From contig WRNV01000017.1 of assembly GCA_009776445.1 (NCBI GenBank), positions 1 through 33,817 of the forward strand: a stretch of DNA of 33,817 bases. The letters run 5' to 3'. Under the pieces are notes generated by a model that was given only the letters and a program-made list of their open reading frames with translations, made no database searches and had not been told where the DNA came from. Every line of letters begins with the position of its first letter. Position 1 is the stretch's first letter. The position numbers were made by a program, and so were the translations under genes. Positions 18,348 to 26,522 of the stretch are shown piece after piece. This DNA is from Oscillospiraceae bacterium. Its GTDB lineage: Bacteria; Bacillota; Clostridia; Oscillospirales; Oscillospiraceae.

Positions 18348-18390
18348 AATCTGAAGAAACAATCATGCAATCTGATCGGAGGGCGCCGCT

Positions 18391-19758
18391 ATGAAACGAT
18401 GTTTAACACTTTTGGTTACGCTGATTTTTTGCCTGTCCCTTTTCATATTCGTGCTGTCAGTGGGCAATCCTGCTTTCTCAGTTAAAATCGACGGCGCTCT
18501 CGACACCACTGCTTCATTCAATGGCCAAAGCACCCTTGTTCTCGACTGGCAGATAATGGCCAACAGGGAGGGGTTGTCGCTCAGGAACACACAAGGGCTG
18601 CGGTTGACCTATGACAACACAGTCCTTCAACTGATGAAGTGGGACGGTTCTGATGTTATTGACGATAGCGCTACTGGAACATCTTTCAGCGTCATTTCCC
18701 AAGTAGGGCGCGCGGGAGCGTATAATACCGCGTTGCGTGTAAGCGCGGCCAAGGACGCTGTCGGCAATATTGGATACCTCAACATTTCACTAGGTAGCGC
18801 CTTTGAAGCCTTCGCTTGTCCTCAGGGAGTATTTGTGACCCTGTCACAGGTACGTCTGGCTTTTCGCCCCGGTAAGACAATTGCTGATCTGACGGGGGAT
18901 TCTATCAGTTGTATGAACGCAAGTGAATTAGCAGCGACCGCTCAAAGCTCGGCTGTCCTTATCAACACCACTGAAAACGAAATAACGTCTTATGAGTATA
19001 TGAGGCAAGAGAACGGAGTTGCAATAGGTGGCGACAAGCTAAACGCGCCGACAATTGACTATCCGCTCGGTAATCCAACAAATGATGATCCACCTACTGA
19101 ACCTCCTCCTACAGACACAGACGCGCCGCCTGATACCACGGAGCCGGAAGCGCCATCGGGGTCCACACAACCGGATACGTCGCCAATTCTCACGGATCCG
19201 GAGATGCCATCAGATTATGAGAACCCCTACATAGATATAGCTACAAACGATTGGTTTTACAATGCGGTAAAATATGTGACTGAACAAGGGTTAATGAACG
19301 GTGTCGGCAGCAACAAATTCTCGCCTGATGTTCCTATGTCGCGAGCCATGTTCGCAACGGTATTGTATCGATTGGCAGGTCTACCTGGAGTATCAGGCCA
19401 CAGCGCTTTTTCTGATGTTGTTGGTGGGCAATGGTATACAGACGCCGTTCAATGGGCTAGTGAAAATGGAATCATTTTGGGATATGGCGACGGCAGTTTC
19501 GGAACGAATGACAATATTACCCGTGAGCAAGCAGTAACAATGCTTTACCGCTACTCCGAGGTTATGGGCCTTGACATCAGCGCTCAGGCGGATCTATCAA
19601 AGTATTCAGACGCCTCCAAAATTTCAGACTGGGCGCAAAATGGCATGCGATGGGCGGTCGGTGCTGGAATCGTTTCCGGCCGATCCCCAACGACTCTTGC
19701 CCCGCAAGGGCAGATAACTAGAGCGGAGGTGGCGCAATTATTACTAAATTACAGTTAG
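18391..19758 (+). CDS. Cohesin-like protein with three SLH repeats (surface anchor)
   Basis: The protein has 455 residues; the start follows GGAGGG by eight bases. It has a signal peptide (MKRCLTLLVTLIFCLSLFIF), then the cohesin-like domain of this cluster (NPAFSVKIDGALDTTASFNG, GLRLTYDNTVLQLMKWDGSD, ending GGDKLNAP). A Pro/Thr-rich linker (about 229-278) follows. Three SLH repeats occupy about 281-455: NDWFYNAVKYVTEQGLMNGV with SRAMFATVLYRLAG, WYTDAVQWASENGIILGYGD with ITREQAVTMLY, and a third with ITRAEVAQLL. SLH triplets bind secondary cell wall polymer, so this protein should fix one dockerin partner on the cell surface. It is the counterpart of anchoring scaffoldins of cellulosomes, with an unusual cohesin-like domain. 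It lies 58 bases before the scaffoldin gene. Confidence 0.87.
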   Translation: MKRCLTLLVTLIFCLSLFIFVLSVGNPAFSVKIDGALDTTASFNGQSTLVLDWQIMANREGLSLRNTQGLRLTYDNTVLQLMKWDGSDVIDDSATGTSFSVISQVGRAGAYNTALRVSAAKDAVGNIGYLNISLGSAFEAFACPQGVFVTLSQVRLAFRPGKTIADLTGDSISCMNASELAATAQSSAVLINTTENEITSYEYMRQENGVAIGGDKLNAPTIDYPLGNPTNDDPPTEPPPTDTDAPPDTTEPEAPSGSTQPDTSPILTDPEMPSDYENPYIDIATNDWFYNAVKYVTEQGLMNGVGSNKFSPDVPMSRAMFATVLYRLAGLPGVSGHSAFSDVVGGQWYTDAVQWASENGIILGYGDGSFGTNDNITREQAVTMLYRYSEVMGLDISAQADLSKYSDASKISDWAQNGMRWAVGAGIVSGRSPTTLAPQGQITRAEVAQLLLNYS

Positions 19759-19816
19759 GGGGGTCAATATATTATTTAATCCATAAACATCAAAAAACAG
19801 AAAGAGGAAAAAGGCT

Positions 19817-22800
19817 ATGAAAAAAATTACATCACTCCTGCTCATCTTAACATTGCTGTACTCATTGAGTTTGCCTACTTTAGCTGCTGAAGACCCTGCG
19901 TTTTACATTGAACTCGTTGGGACTATAGATACTGACGCTAAATTCAACGGGCAGAATACTGTCGCCGTCTCTTGGCAGCTTAAGGCCAACAAGCCGAACA
20001 TGACTTTGAATAATACCCAAGGTATACGCATTGCGTACGATAGCGCTGTTTTGCAACTGATCCGCTGGGACGCATCTTCGTCTATCAGCGAACCCTTGCC
20101 CGGAGAAGACTTTGCTCAATCACCGGGCGCGGGCAACGTGGGCGTTTTAGGCAGTTCAATCACTGTGTTTACGGCTAAAAGTACAGATAGCAACACAGGG
20201 TATCTCTCCGCGTCGGTCGGGTCTGCTGACGACCTGTACGCATGTGTACAGAACACAGTTATCATTCTCGGCGAGTTCCGCTTTGCTTTCAAGCCCGGTA
20301 AGGACATTTCCGACTTATCTGAAGGTAAAAGCGTTCGCGTCATGAACACCAATGAGTTATTCGCGTTTTCTCAGAGCTACTCGATTTTAATCAATGACGA
20401 TCAGGATACCTCATATACATATGGTAATCATGTAAATGGGGTGGCGCAGCCGGGTAAAGATACATTGGACGCGCCCGCAGTAATTATTCCAGCGTTATTC
20501 GACCCGAACGCGTTGACGTTTGCGGTGGGGACTGTGACGGCTGAGGCGGGCGGTACTGTTGAAGTGCCAATAACAATTACGAATAACCCGGGAATCTCGG
20601 TAATTACCGATGTGAGAATTGATTTAGGCGCTGGCTTAACTCTTTATTACCCGCAGGGGGAGGAGAATTACGCTGCCGGGTTTGCTACATGGCCATATAT
20701 CGCCGGAAATCGTTTTCAAGGAGAAGGCGAAGGTATGATACCCATAATGGGTCGCCCCACAAATCTGAACATAAGCGATACGCACATCGTATTTAATTTC
20801 CAGGATACGGTAGAACCGTTTAACAGTACAGAAAACGGTATGTTGATTACGTTGAGGCTCAAAGTTGACGAAAATGTCGACAGAGGCGCCGAACTTCCTA
20901 TTACAATTACAGTTGCTAAAGTGGGGAATCTATCTCAGGCCACGATACCTTTCAATCTTGTGAATGGAAAAGTTACGATACCAAATGTTCTCTATGGAGA
21001 TGTAAACGGCGACAACAGAGTGGATGGGTTCGATGTGCAAGCATTGGTGCTTTGGATCAATGCCGGCAAGCCTTCTGGAGTGATAGACGAAGTAGCCGCT
21101 AGGATAAGCAGCGCATATGATAGGCCGGACGGTTTTGACATACAAGCTTTGGTTTTATGGATCAACTCCGGAGGTAATCCTTTAGTGGGACACCCCGGGC
21201 CCTACGCTCTGACAGGACAATCCAGTTCTAGCGCTGTATCATCGTTTTCCATCGCCGCCGCATCGGCTGAAGCGGACCTGACAATCGAAGTAGATAGCAA
21301 AACAGCGTCGCCGGGTGATTACAATGTCGAAGTGCCAATATTGATTACATATAACCCCGGGGTTTCTGTAATAAGCGACTTGAGGATTGAATTAGGCGCC
21401 GGCCTCTCGCTTTATTTCCCGTTTGGCGCTGAGAATTATGCCGCGGCATACACCACATGGCCTTATATCGCTGGAAACCGCATTCAAGGCGAAGGAGAAG
21501 GCATGATACCCACAATGGGTCGCCCCACAAATTTGAACATAGGTGATTCATATATAATATTAAATTTTCAAGATACGACAGAACCTTTTAATTGTATTGA
21601 AACCGGTATGTTGGTGACATTGAAGCTCACAGTTGACGCAACCGCTTCCGGCAATATACCCATAACCGTAAGCGGCGGGATGTATGATAGTATACCAAAC
21701 CAAGGAGCAAGAACCCCCGTCTTAGTTAGCGGTTATGTCAATGTTATAACCAGCGCCATCCTGGATGGCGCGGTGGCGATCACCGGCGCGACTAAATACA
21801 ATGAAACGCTCACTGCGGACACAACCGGTTTAACTACCGATCCGGCTGGAGCGGATATAGGCGCCCTGAGCTATCAATGGAAGCGCGCAGGCGTCAATAT
21901 AGTCGGCGCGAACAGCGCGACATACACGCCTATAGAGGACGACATCGGGAAGACAATAACAGTTACAGTGACGGCGCAAAACTGTGAGGGCGAGGTAACA
22001 TCCGTGCCGGTTGGCCCGATTGCCAAAGCGGACGGCCCCGCCGCGCCTACCGCACCGAAGGTGGCGAGCAAGTCGGCGACAAGCGTCACGCTCGACATAA
22101 TACCCGGCGCGGAATACAAACTGGGTACGACGGGTTTGTGGCAGACCTCGCCAGTATTCGATGGCCTCGACCCCTACAACGAGTACGTCTTCTTCGCCCG
22201 GATCGCGGAGACCGCAACCCACGAGGCGTCGGCGGTCAGCGTAGCCAGCGCGGTGATCATCACTGAGAGCCAGACGTTGTCAGCCGGTTCTGCTATTGTA
22301 TGTGTTGGAAATACAATAAAGATTCCAGTCACGGCATCCGGCAGTCCCTTGCTTGCTTCGCTGAGGTTCGTTGTGGCATACGATGCTGCCGCGTTGAAAC
22401 TGGCAGATGTGACGTTGCCCAACGGTTCGGGTTTCAGTGTGCTAGTTGTGCCAGGCCCTGGCAAAGAAACAATCAGCCTTGTCCCGAATGGAACTAATTC
22501 GGTTGACCCTAACGGCGTCATGCTTACAATTATTTTTGAGATAAATGAAAACGCGGCGTTAGGCGACTATTTGATATCTTTGCAAAACATAAACGCTGTT
22601 GACGAGACAGATAGCCAGATACAGTTTTCCGCGCAAGACGGGTCTGTGAAAATCATCCAATATGGAGACTTCACGGGCAACTGGAACGTGGACGGCAACG
22701 ATATTCTGTGGATCAATAGGTTTATACAGAGTTCGTTTATTTTAAGTGAAATGATCAAGACATGGTCAACTGGGATCACTACGTTCTGCGAACCGGCGGC

Positions 22801-23635
22801 GGATTTCACTAACAATGGATATGTTGACGGTACGGATATTTTATGGATCCATCGGTATAGCGCGGTAAATAAAGACCCGTGGGAAATGGTCAGAATTTGG
22901 CCAACAGCGATTGATTTCAGCCACATTGGAGTGGAAAATAACACAGTATCCTCAACCGCAAGCATGCAGAGCGCCATGTCGGACGAAAACTTCGTATACA
23001 TGGTATCGGACGAGACTGACGTTCCGATAGGCGAAACCTTTAATTTAACAGTTGGGGCGGAATTGTCGCCCGGCATAGAACTATCGACATTGTGGGTTAC
23101 GTTGGATTATGATCAAAGCGCCATACGTCTTGTAACAAGCGGAATTTCATATCCATCTAATCTTACGTCGGCAAGCGACGGACCATTCTATTTTGCACTA
23201 TCGCCAAAAGATTTTAACGCTCAGGGTAGCGGTGATGTCATGATCCTTACGTTTGAAGTGTTAGACGACTCCAAGGAGGCGGAAATCAGACTTGCAGTGA
23301 ATAGGGCGAGTAGTCCTGATGATATCGGCGTCACTTTGATTCGGCCTGATACCGTGGTTATTAACCATACTACTACTTGTACGGTTACCTCGATCAAGAT
23401 AGAGGCGTCCGCGCAAGCAACGTTATTGCGCGCGAGCAAATATACCTTTACGGTAACTTTGAACCCAGGCGCGACCAGTGAAGGTATTGTTTGGTCGATA
23501 ACTCCCTCAGGGTTCGCGACTGTGAATCCAACCACCGGCGAAGTCATAACGCAAAACAAGACGGGGACAGTATTGCTTACAGCTACCGACACCGCGAGCG
23601 GCTTGAGCAACAGCGTTGTTCTAAGGATAATGTAG
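19817..23635 (+). CDS. Scaffoldin with about five cohesin-like domains and two dockerins
   Basis: The protein has 1272 residues, with ribosome site AGAGGAAAAAGG and a signal peptide ending near residue 24. Order: the cluster's N-terminal cohesin-like domain (NPxFxV type; about 25-220); cohesin 2 (about 235-393); a dockerin (GDVNGDNRVDGFDVQALVLW, second loop shortened to YDRPDGFDIQALVLW); cohesin 3, a near copy of cohesin 2 (both with GNRxQGEGEGMIPxMGRPTN); Ig-like domains (YQWKRAG near 690); cohesin 4 (IKIPVTASGSP, SLRFVVAYDAAALKL); a second dockerin-like pair (GNWNVDGNDILWINRF, NNGYVDGTDILWIHRY); cohesin 5 (FNLTVGAELSPG, VTLDYDQSAIRL); and a C-terminal Big2-like domain. It has no anchor of its own, so it probably joins the surface through its dockerins while presenting several cohesins. 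Domain counts rest on pattern reading. Confidence 0.85.
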   Translation: MKKITSLLLILTLLYSLSLPTLAAEDPAFYIELVGTIDTDAKFNGQNTVAVSWQLKANKPNMTLNNTQGIRIAYDSAVLQLIRWDASSSISEPLPGEDFAQSPGAGNVGVLGSSITVFTAKSTDSNTGYLSASVGSADDLYACVQNTVIILGEFRFAFKPGKDISDLSEGKSVRVMNTNELFAFSQSYSILINDDQDTSYTYGNHVNGVAQPGKDTLDAPAVIIPALFDPNALTFAVGTVTAEAGGTVEVPITITNNPGISVITDVRIDLGAGLTLYYPQGEENYAAGFATWPYIAGNRFQGEGEGMIPIMGRPTNLNISDTHIVFNFQDTVEPFNSTENGMLITLRLKVDENVDRGAELPITITVAKVGNLSQATIPFNLVNGKVTIPNVLYGDVNGDNRVDGFDVQALVLWINAGKPSGVIDEVAARISSAYDRPDGFDIQALVLWINSGGNPLVGHPGPYALTGQSSSSAVSSFSIAAASAEADLTIEVDSKTASPGDYNVEVPILITYNPGVSVISDLRIELGAGLSLYFPFGAENYAAAYTTWPYIAGNRIQGEGEGMIPTMGRPTNLNIGDSYIILNFQDTTEPFNCIETGMLVTLKLTVDATASGNIPITVSGGMYDSIPNQGARTPVLVSGYVNVITSAILDGAVAITGATKYNETLTADTTGLTTDPAGADIGALSYQWKRAGVNIVGANSATYTPIEDDIGKTITVTVTAQNCEGEVTSVPVGPIAKADGPAAPTAPKVASKSATSVTLDIIPGAEYKLGTTGLWQTSPVFDGLDPYNEYVFFARIAETATHEASAVSVASAVIITESQTLSAGSAIVCVGNTIKIPVTASGSPLLASLRFVVAYDAAALKLADVTLPNGSGFSVLVVPGPGKETISLVPNGTNSVDPNGVMLTIIFEINENAALGDYLISLQNINAVDETDSQIQFSAQDGSVKIIQYGDFTGNWNVDGNDILWINRFIQSSFILSEMIKTWSTGITTFCEPAADFTNNGYVDGTDILWIHRYSAVNKDPWEMVRIWPTAIDFSHIGVENNTVSSTASMQSAMSDENFVYMVSDETDVPIGETFNLTVGAELSPGIELSTLWVTLDYDQSAIRLVTSGISYPSNLTSASDGPFYFALSPKDFNAQGSGDVMILTFEVLDDSKEAEIRLAVNRASSPDDIGVTLIRPDTVVINHTTTCTVTSIKIEASAQATLLRASKYTFTVTLNPGATSEGIVWSITPSGFATVNPTTGEVITQNKTGTVLLTATDTASGLSNSVVLRIM
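20551..21650 (+). repeat. Internal tandem duplication of a cohesin module in the scaffoldin
   Basis: About 20551-20900 and 21330-21650 encode near-identical modules sharing TWPYIAGNR, QGEGEGMIP and MGRPTNLNI, and related DNA (for example ATGGGTCGCCCCACAAA in both). They are separated by a dockerin, so the duplicated unit may be cohesin plus linker. Confidence 0.8.
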
Positions 23636-23722
23636 CAACAACTGAGCAAACTGTATTAGTGGTTGTCCGGTCATGAGATTTGAATGAATCCCTAACTATA
23701 CAAGTAATAGAGAGTTTTCCGG

Positions 23723-23759
23723 AGGGCTGTTGAAATATCAAAAGTATTTCAACAGCCCT
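23723..23759 (+). terminator. Terminator after the scaffoldin gene
   Basis: A perfect 15-bp stem (23723-23737 with 23745-23759) has a 7-base loop and starts 87 bases after the stop. Only TT follows the stem, but its strength and its place before the next promoter support a transcription end. Confidence 0.75.
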
Positions 23760-23789
23760 TGCATAATAACAGACAGCGATGGAAAAAAC

Positions 23790-24012
23790 CTCCTGTCATA
23801 ACGATATTTTCAAGCGCTTCAATGATAGCAAAATAAAATAAAATTGTACTAATTTAGGCTTGAATACGAATTGTGGATGTTGTAAAATGTGCGCGTATAA
23901 ATCTGTCTGCGGGCAAACAGTGCAGCTCAATGGTATCGAAAATGCGCGAGAGCGCTTGGAAAGAAACGGTTTATGTCTGCCACTTATAGTGTCCAATTTT
24001 AGTCAAGAATTC
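23790..24012 (+). promoter_or_regulatory. Conserved promoter-leader block, copy C
   Basis: TTGAAT (23860-23865) and TAAAAT (23883-23888) are 17 bp apart with spacer core AATTGTGGATGTTG. The leader holds GAAAATGCGCGAGAGCGCTT, a perfect GCGC-GAGA-GCGC hairpin, then GGAAAGAAAC and GTCAAGAATTCCG, in the same order as copies A and B. It should drive 24107 and the genes to 33597. At 24025 it passes directly into the 3' tail of a lost anchor-type gene. Confidence 0.72.
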
Positions 24013-24024
24013 CGTCACATTTAG

Positions 24025-24106
24025 TCAAGACGGAGGCTCCACTTATCTCTGTCATTTTACGCTTAAGCGTAGATGAAATAATCTCAAAGAACAGGAGGAA
24101 ACCTGA
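24025..24106 (+). repeat. Duplicated pre-gene block, copy 2
   Basis: This matches 13700-13781: the tail reading QDGG-ST of an anchor-like gene, the palindrome ACGCTTAAGCGT (24059-24070) and AGGAGGAAACCT before the ATG. The anchor gene itself is missing here. Confidence 0.85.
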
Positions 24107-25705
24107 ATGCAAAAGCGAGTCAAGAAAAAACACGAATTTGGGGGTCTGAAGATTTTCGGCGTGACATGCTGCTTGGGTAGCATTATCCTAATCACAGCGC
24201 TATTGATTGCGGTGTTCCCCGGTAGTCAGGCAACGGCAGTTTTTGAAAACCCGCTAGCTACAATCAACAACGGAACCGTCAGCGTTAACTTTGATGTTTT
24301 GGACGCGCCCGAGGATGGTGTGAAAGCAACGTTGATTGTAGTTAAGAAGACTGACTCAACCGGAGAGGTACCTCCAGCGGACACTGAGGACATACTTAAT
24401 ACTGTCCGCTTGGAACCCCAACAAGTAGTAAACGGAGAAAACTCTATTGACTTTCCAATTGATCCCTCCCTGCAAGGCGTCGCGTTACGAATTTTCATTG
24501 TTGCCGATGATGGTGTGGATTCAGTATTCGTTGATGTGGAGGGCGCGGCAGCGGAGGAAGATGTCGTCATGTTTGCCGGAAGCAGTGCCGTAGGCGTCAC
24601 AGTTTCCGGGTGCGTAAAATCCTTCAACCCCAAGAAGGGGACGTTTATTCAGCTTATGAACGGTGATGTTGAGGTAGATACGTTCACTACCGACATCGGC
24701 AACGGCAGCGGACAGATCGAGCAATCATTTGAATTTCAAGATGTGGTTCCCGGCACATATTCACTGATCATCACCAAGCAGGCCTATACAAGTTTCACCG
24801 TAAATAACATTGTCGTTGGCAGCGAGAATGTCGACCTTACACAAAGTGACCGCGCGGATGTTCGCCTGATGACCTTGCGGTGCGGCGACATTAACGAGGA
24901 CGGAATGATAAACGACGGTGATCTAACGCTTCTTTGGCGCAAGGGGAATTATGATAAAAATGTTGGGGACGCTAGCGATCCGTTGTGTGATTTGAACGGC
25001 GACGGGATGATTAACGACGGAGACCTAACAATTCTGTGGCTTGTGTCAAACTATAATAAGGGCGCGGTCGTCATCGACCTGACCGGCAGTTCGAACATAA
25101 ATCATACCGTCACCTTCAAGGATTGGGACGGTAGCGTTCTTGACACGCAATCGGTGCTGCACGGGTCCAACGCCGTACCGCCAATTCCCCCAGCAAGAAG
25201 CGGGTATTTGTTCACCGGGTGGGACGGTTCCTATTATGACATAACAACAGATACTGTCCTCACCGCCATATACACCACTCAGGATGGAATGAATATTTTC
25301 AGTGTGACTAATGCAGTCGGAAAACCCGGCGATATTGTCACGTTAACGGTATCCCTTGGCGGAACCGTGAATACATGTGGATTTGACATGCGGCTCATCT
25401 ACGACAGTGATGATTTGGAGTATGTAAGCCAAAATTCAGACTGGGACTTAGACATCGTTGCGTTCCACGCGGAAGAAGAACACATGATTCGCTTTAACTA
25501 TAGCGCCACAAGAAATAGAACTACCGCCGCTAAAATTATGGAGGTAACATTCAAGATAAAAAATACGGATGTCACAAATACCTCTGTCAGTATCTTACCG
25601 GTTGAAATCATTTTTATCGACCCAGAAAAGGATAACGAGCCAACTCGCTGTGAAAATGATCAATATTGCATGGTAAGCGGAACTGTGACCATCAACAAAA
25701 ATTGA
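24107..25705 (+). CDS. Adaptor scaffoldin: dockerin plus C-terminal cohesin
   Basis: The protein has 532 residues. Its start and signal peptide closely match those of 13782 ([20 protein letters not shown] core). A beta domain (about 45-155) is followed by the dockerin-associated beta module (about 163-258, GVTVSGCVKSFNPKKGTFIQ), a two-loop dockerin ([35 protein letters not shown]) at about 259-322, and an InlB-like beta-grasp segment (GYLFTGWDGSYYDIT). The last 135 residues form a classical-looking cohesin (GKPGDIVTLTVSLGG, CGFDMRLIYDSDDLEYVS, AKIMEVTFKIK). A protein with one dockerin and one cohesin is the expected form of an adaptor that links one cohesin to a different dockerin type. It is the first gene after promoter copy C. 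Confidence 0.86.
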   Translation: MQKRVKKKHEFGGLKIFGVTCCLGSIILITALLIAVFPGSQATAVFENPLATINNGTVSVNFDVLDAPEDGVKATLIVVKKTDSTGEVPPADTEDILNTVRLEPQQVVNGENSIDFPIDPSLQGVALRIFIVADDGVDSVFVDVEGAAAEEDVVMFAGSSAVGVTVSGCVKSFNPKKGTFIQLMNGDVEVDTFTTDIGNGSGQIEQSFEFQDVVPGTYSLIITKQAYTSFTVNNIVVGSENVDLTQSDRADVRLMTLRCGDINEDGMINDGDLTLLWRKGNYDKNVGDASDPLCDLNGDGMINDGDLTILWLVSNYNKGAVVIDLTGSSNINHTVTFKDWDGSVLDTQSVLHGSNAVPPIPPARSGYLFTGWDGSYYDITTDTVLTAIYTTQDGMNIFSVTNAVGKPGDIVTLTVSLGGTVNTCGFDMRLIYDSDDLEYVSQNSDWDLDIVAFHAEEEHMIRFNYSATRNRTTAAKIMEVTFKIKNTDVTNTSVSILPVEIIFIDPEKDNEPTRCENDQYCMVSGTVTINKN

Positions 25706-25802
25706 TAATCCAATAGAAACGTTATCAAATCGGTGTGTGTTAGCGGGTTTGACAGGATAATGTATATCTGTTGAAACTGCTGAGAAAAAATGGTATAAAA
25801 CA

Positions 25803-26522
25803 ATGAAGTTTATTCGAAAGCATTGGCACATGATCCTCATTGCAACTATTTCTGTTTCAGCAATTGCGGCAAGTCTGGCGATGATTCTATCCGCCTTGAT
25901 GAACGCGAAAACGAATCCAGCCATTTCCAATGTATTGGTTCGTTTTCTTGGGGAGACAGGGGAAGTGCTGCTCGAAAAAGAGGTTCCGCAGGGAGCGTTC
26001 GCGATCCCGCCAAGCGATATTCCCCTTTCCAACAATCAGGTTATGCAAGGTTGGTACGGCTCAATGCTAAATGTTTCATCAGATTCGGACTGTCGAATCT
26101 CTCTAAAGGATGTAACGAACGAAACAAACGTATTTTATATCAACACACAGTATATTCCCTGCGAAGGATCGTTTGAAATGGAAGTCCGCGTTGGCGGGCA
26201 GGTCGATCTGTCCATCATCGAGTTGATTTTACCATATGACGAAAGAACACTCCAATACGAATCGTCCAAAACCGATATCGGCACAGTGGTAACAAAGGAG
26301 GCTGGGGAACTTTACTTTCAACTTGACAGTGATCGGTCAATAGAGGAAAGCACAGTTCTGTTCAGCGCCGAATTCAAGGTAGATGGATCCCCCTTTACAT
26401 TTTTAGAACTGAAGCCAAATATTACAAAAGCGATAACACGATTGGAAAATGGTGCTGAAACGACTGAGTACCAAATTATCCCCGCGAAAATTTATCTTTA
26501 TGATATGGAGGTAAGCAAATGA
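25803..26522 (+). CDS. Membrane-tethered cohesin-like protein
   Basis: The protein has 239 residues. A short basic start (MKFIRKHWHM) leads into a hydrophobic span (ILIATISVSAIAASLAMIL) with no obvious cleavage site, so it may be a signal anchor with the rest outside the cell. The outer part repeats the order seen at the end of 24107: an InlB-like segment (VRFLGETGEVLLEK, VMQGWYGSMLNV) and then a cohesin-like domain (CEGSFEMEVRVGGQVDLSII, LPYDERTLQYES, VLFSAEFKVDG). The ribosome site is weak (GAGAAAAAATGG). Its stop overlaps the next start as ATGA (26519-26522), so it is translationally coupled to the Ser/Thr-rich protein, which may be its partner. The cohesin call is by pattern only. Confidence 0.7.
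   Translation: MKFIRKHWHMILIATISVSAIAASLAMILSALMNAKTNPAISNVLVRFLGETGEVLLEKEVPQGAFAIPPSDIPLSNNQVMQGWYGSMLNVSSDSDCRISLKDVTNETNVFYINTQYIPCEGSFEMEVRVGGQVDLSIIELILPYDERTLQYESSKTDIGTVVTKEAGELYFQLDSDRSIEESTVLFSAEFKVDGSPFTFLELKPNITKAITRLENGAETTEYQIIPAKIYLYDMEVSK

Noticed and set aside
7031-24012. Insertion sequence as carrier of the repeated blocks
   Set aside because: No transposase and no terminal inverted repeats were seen at the block ends.
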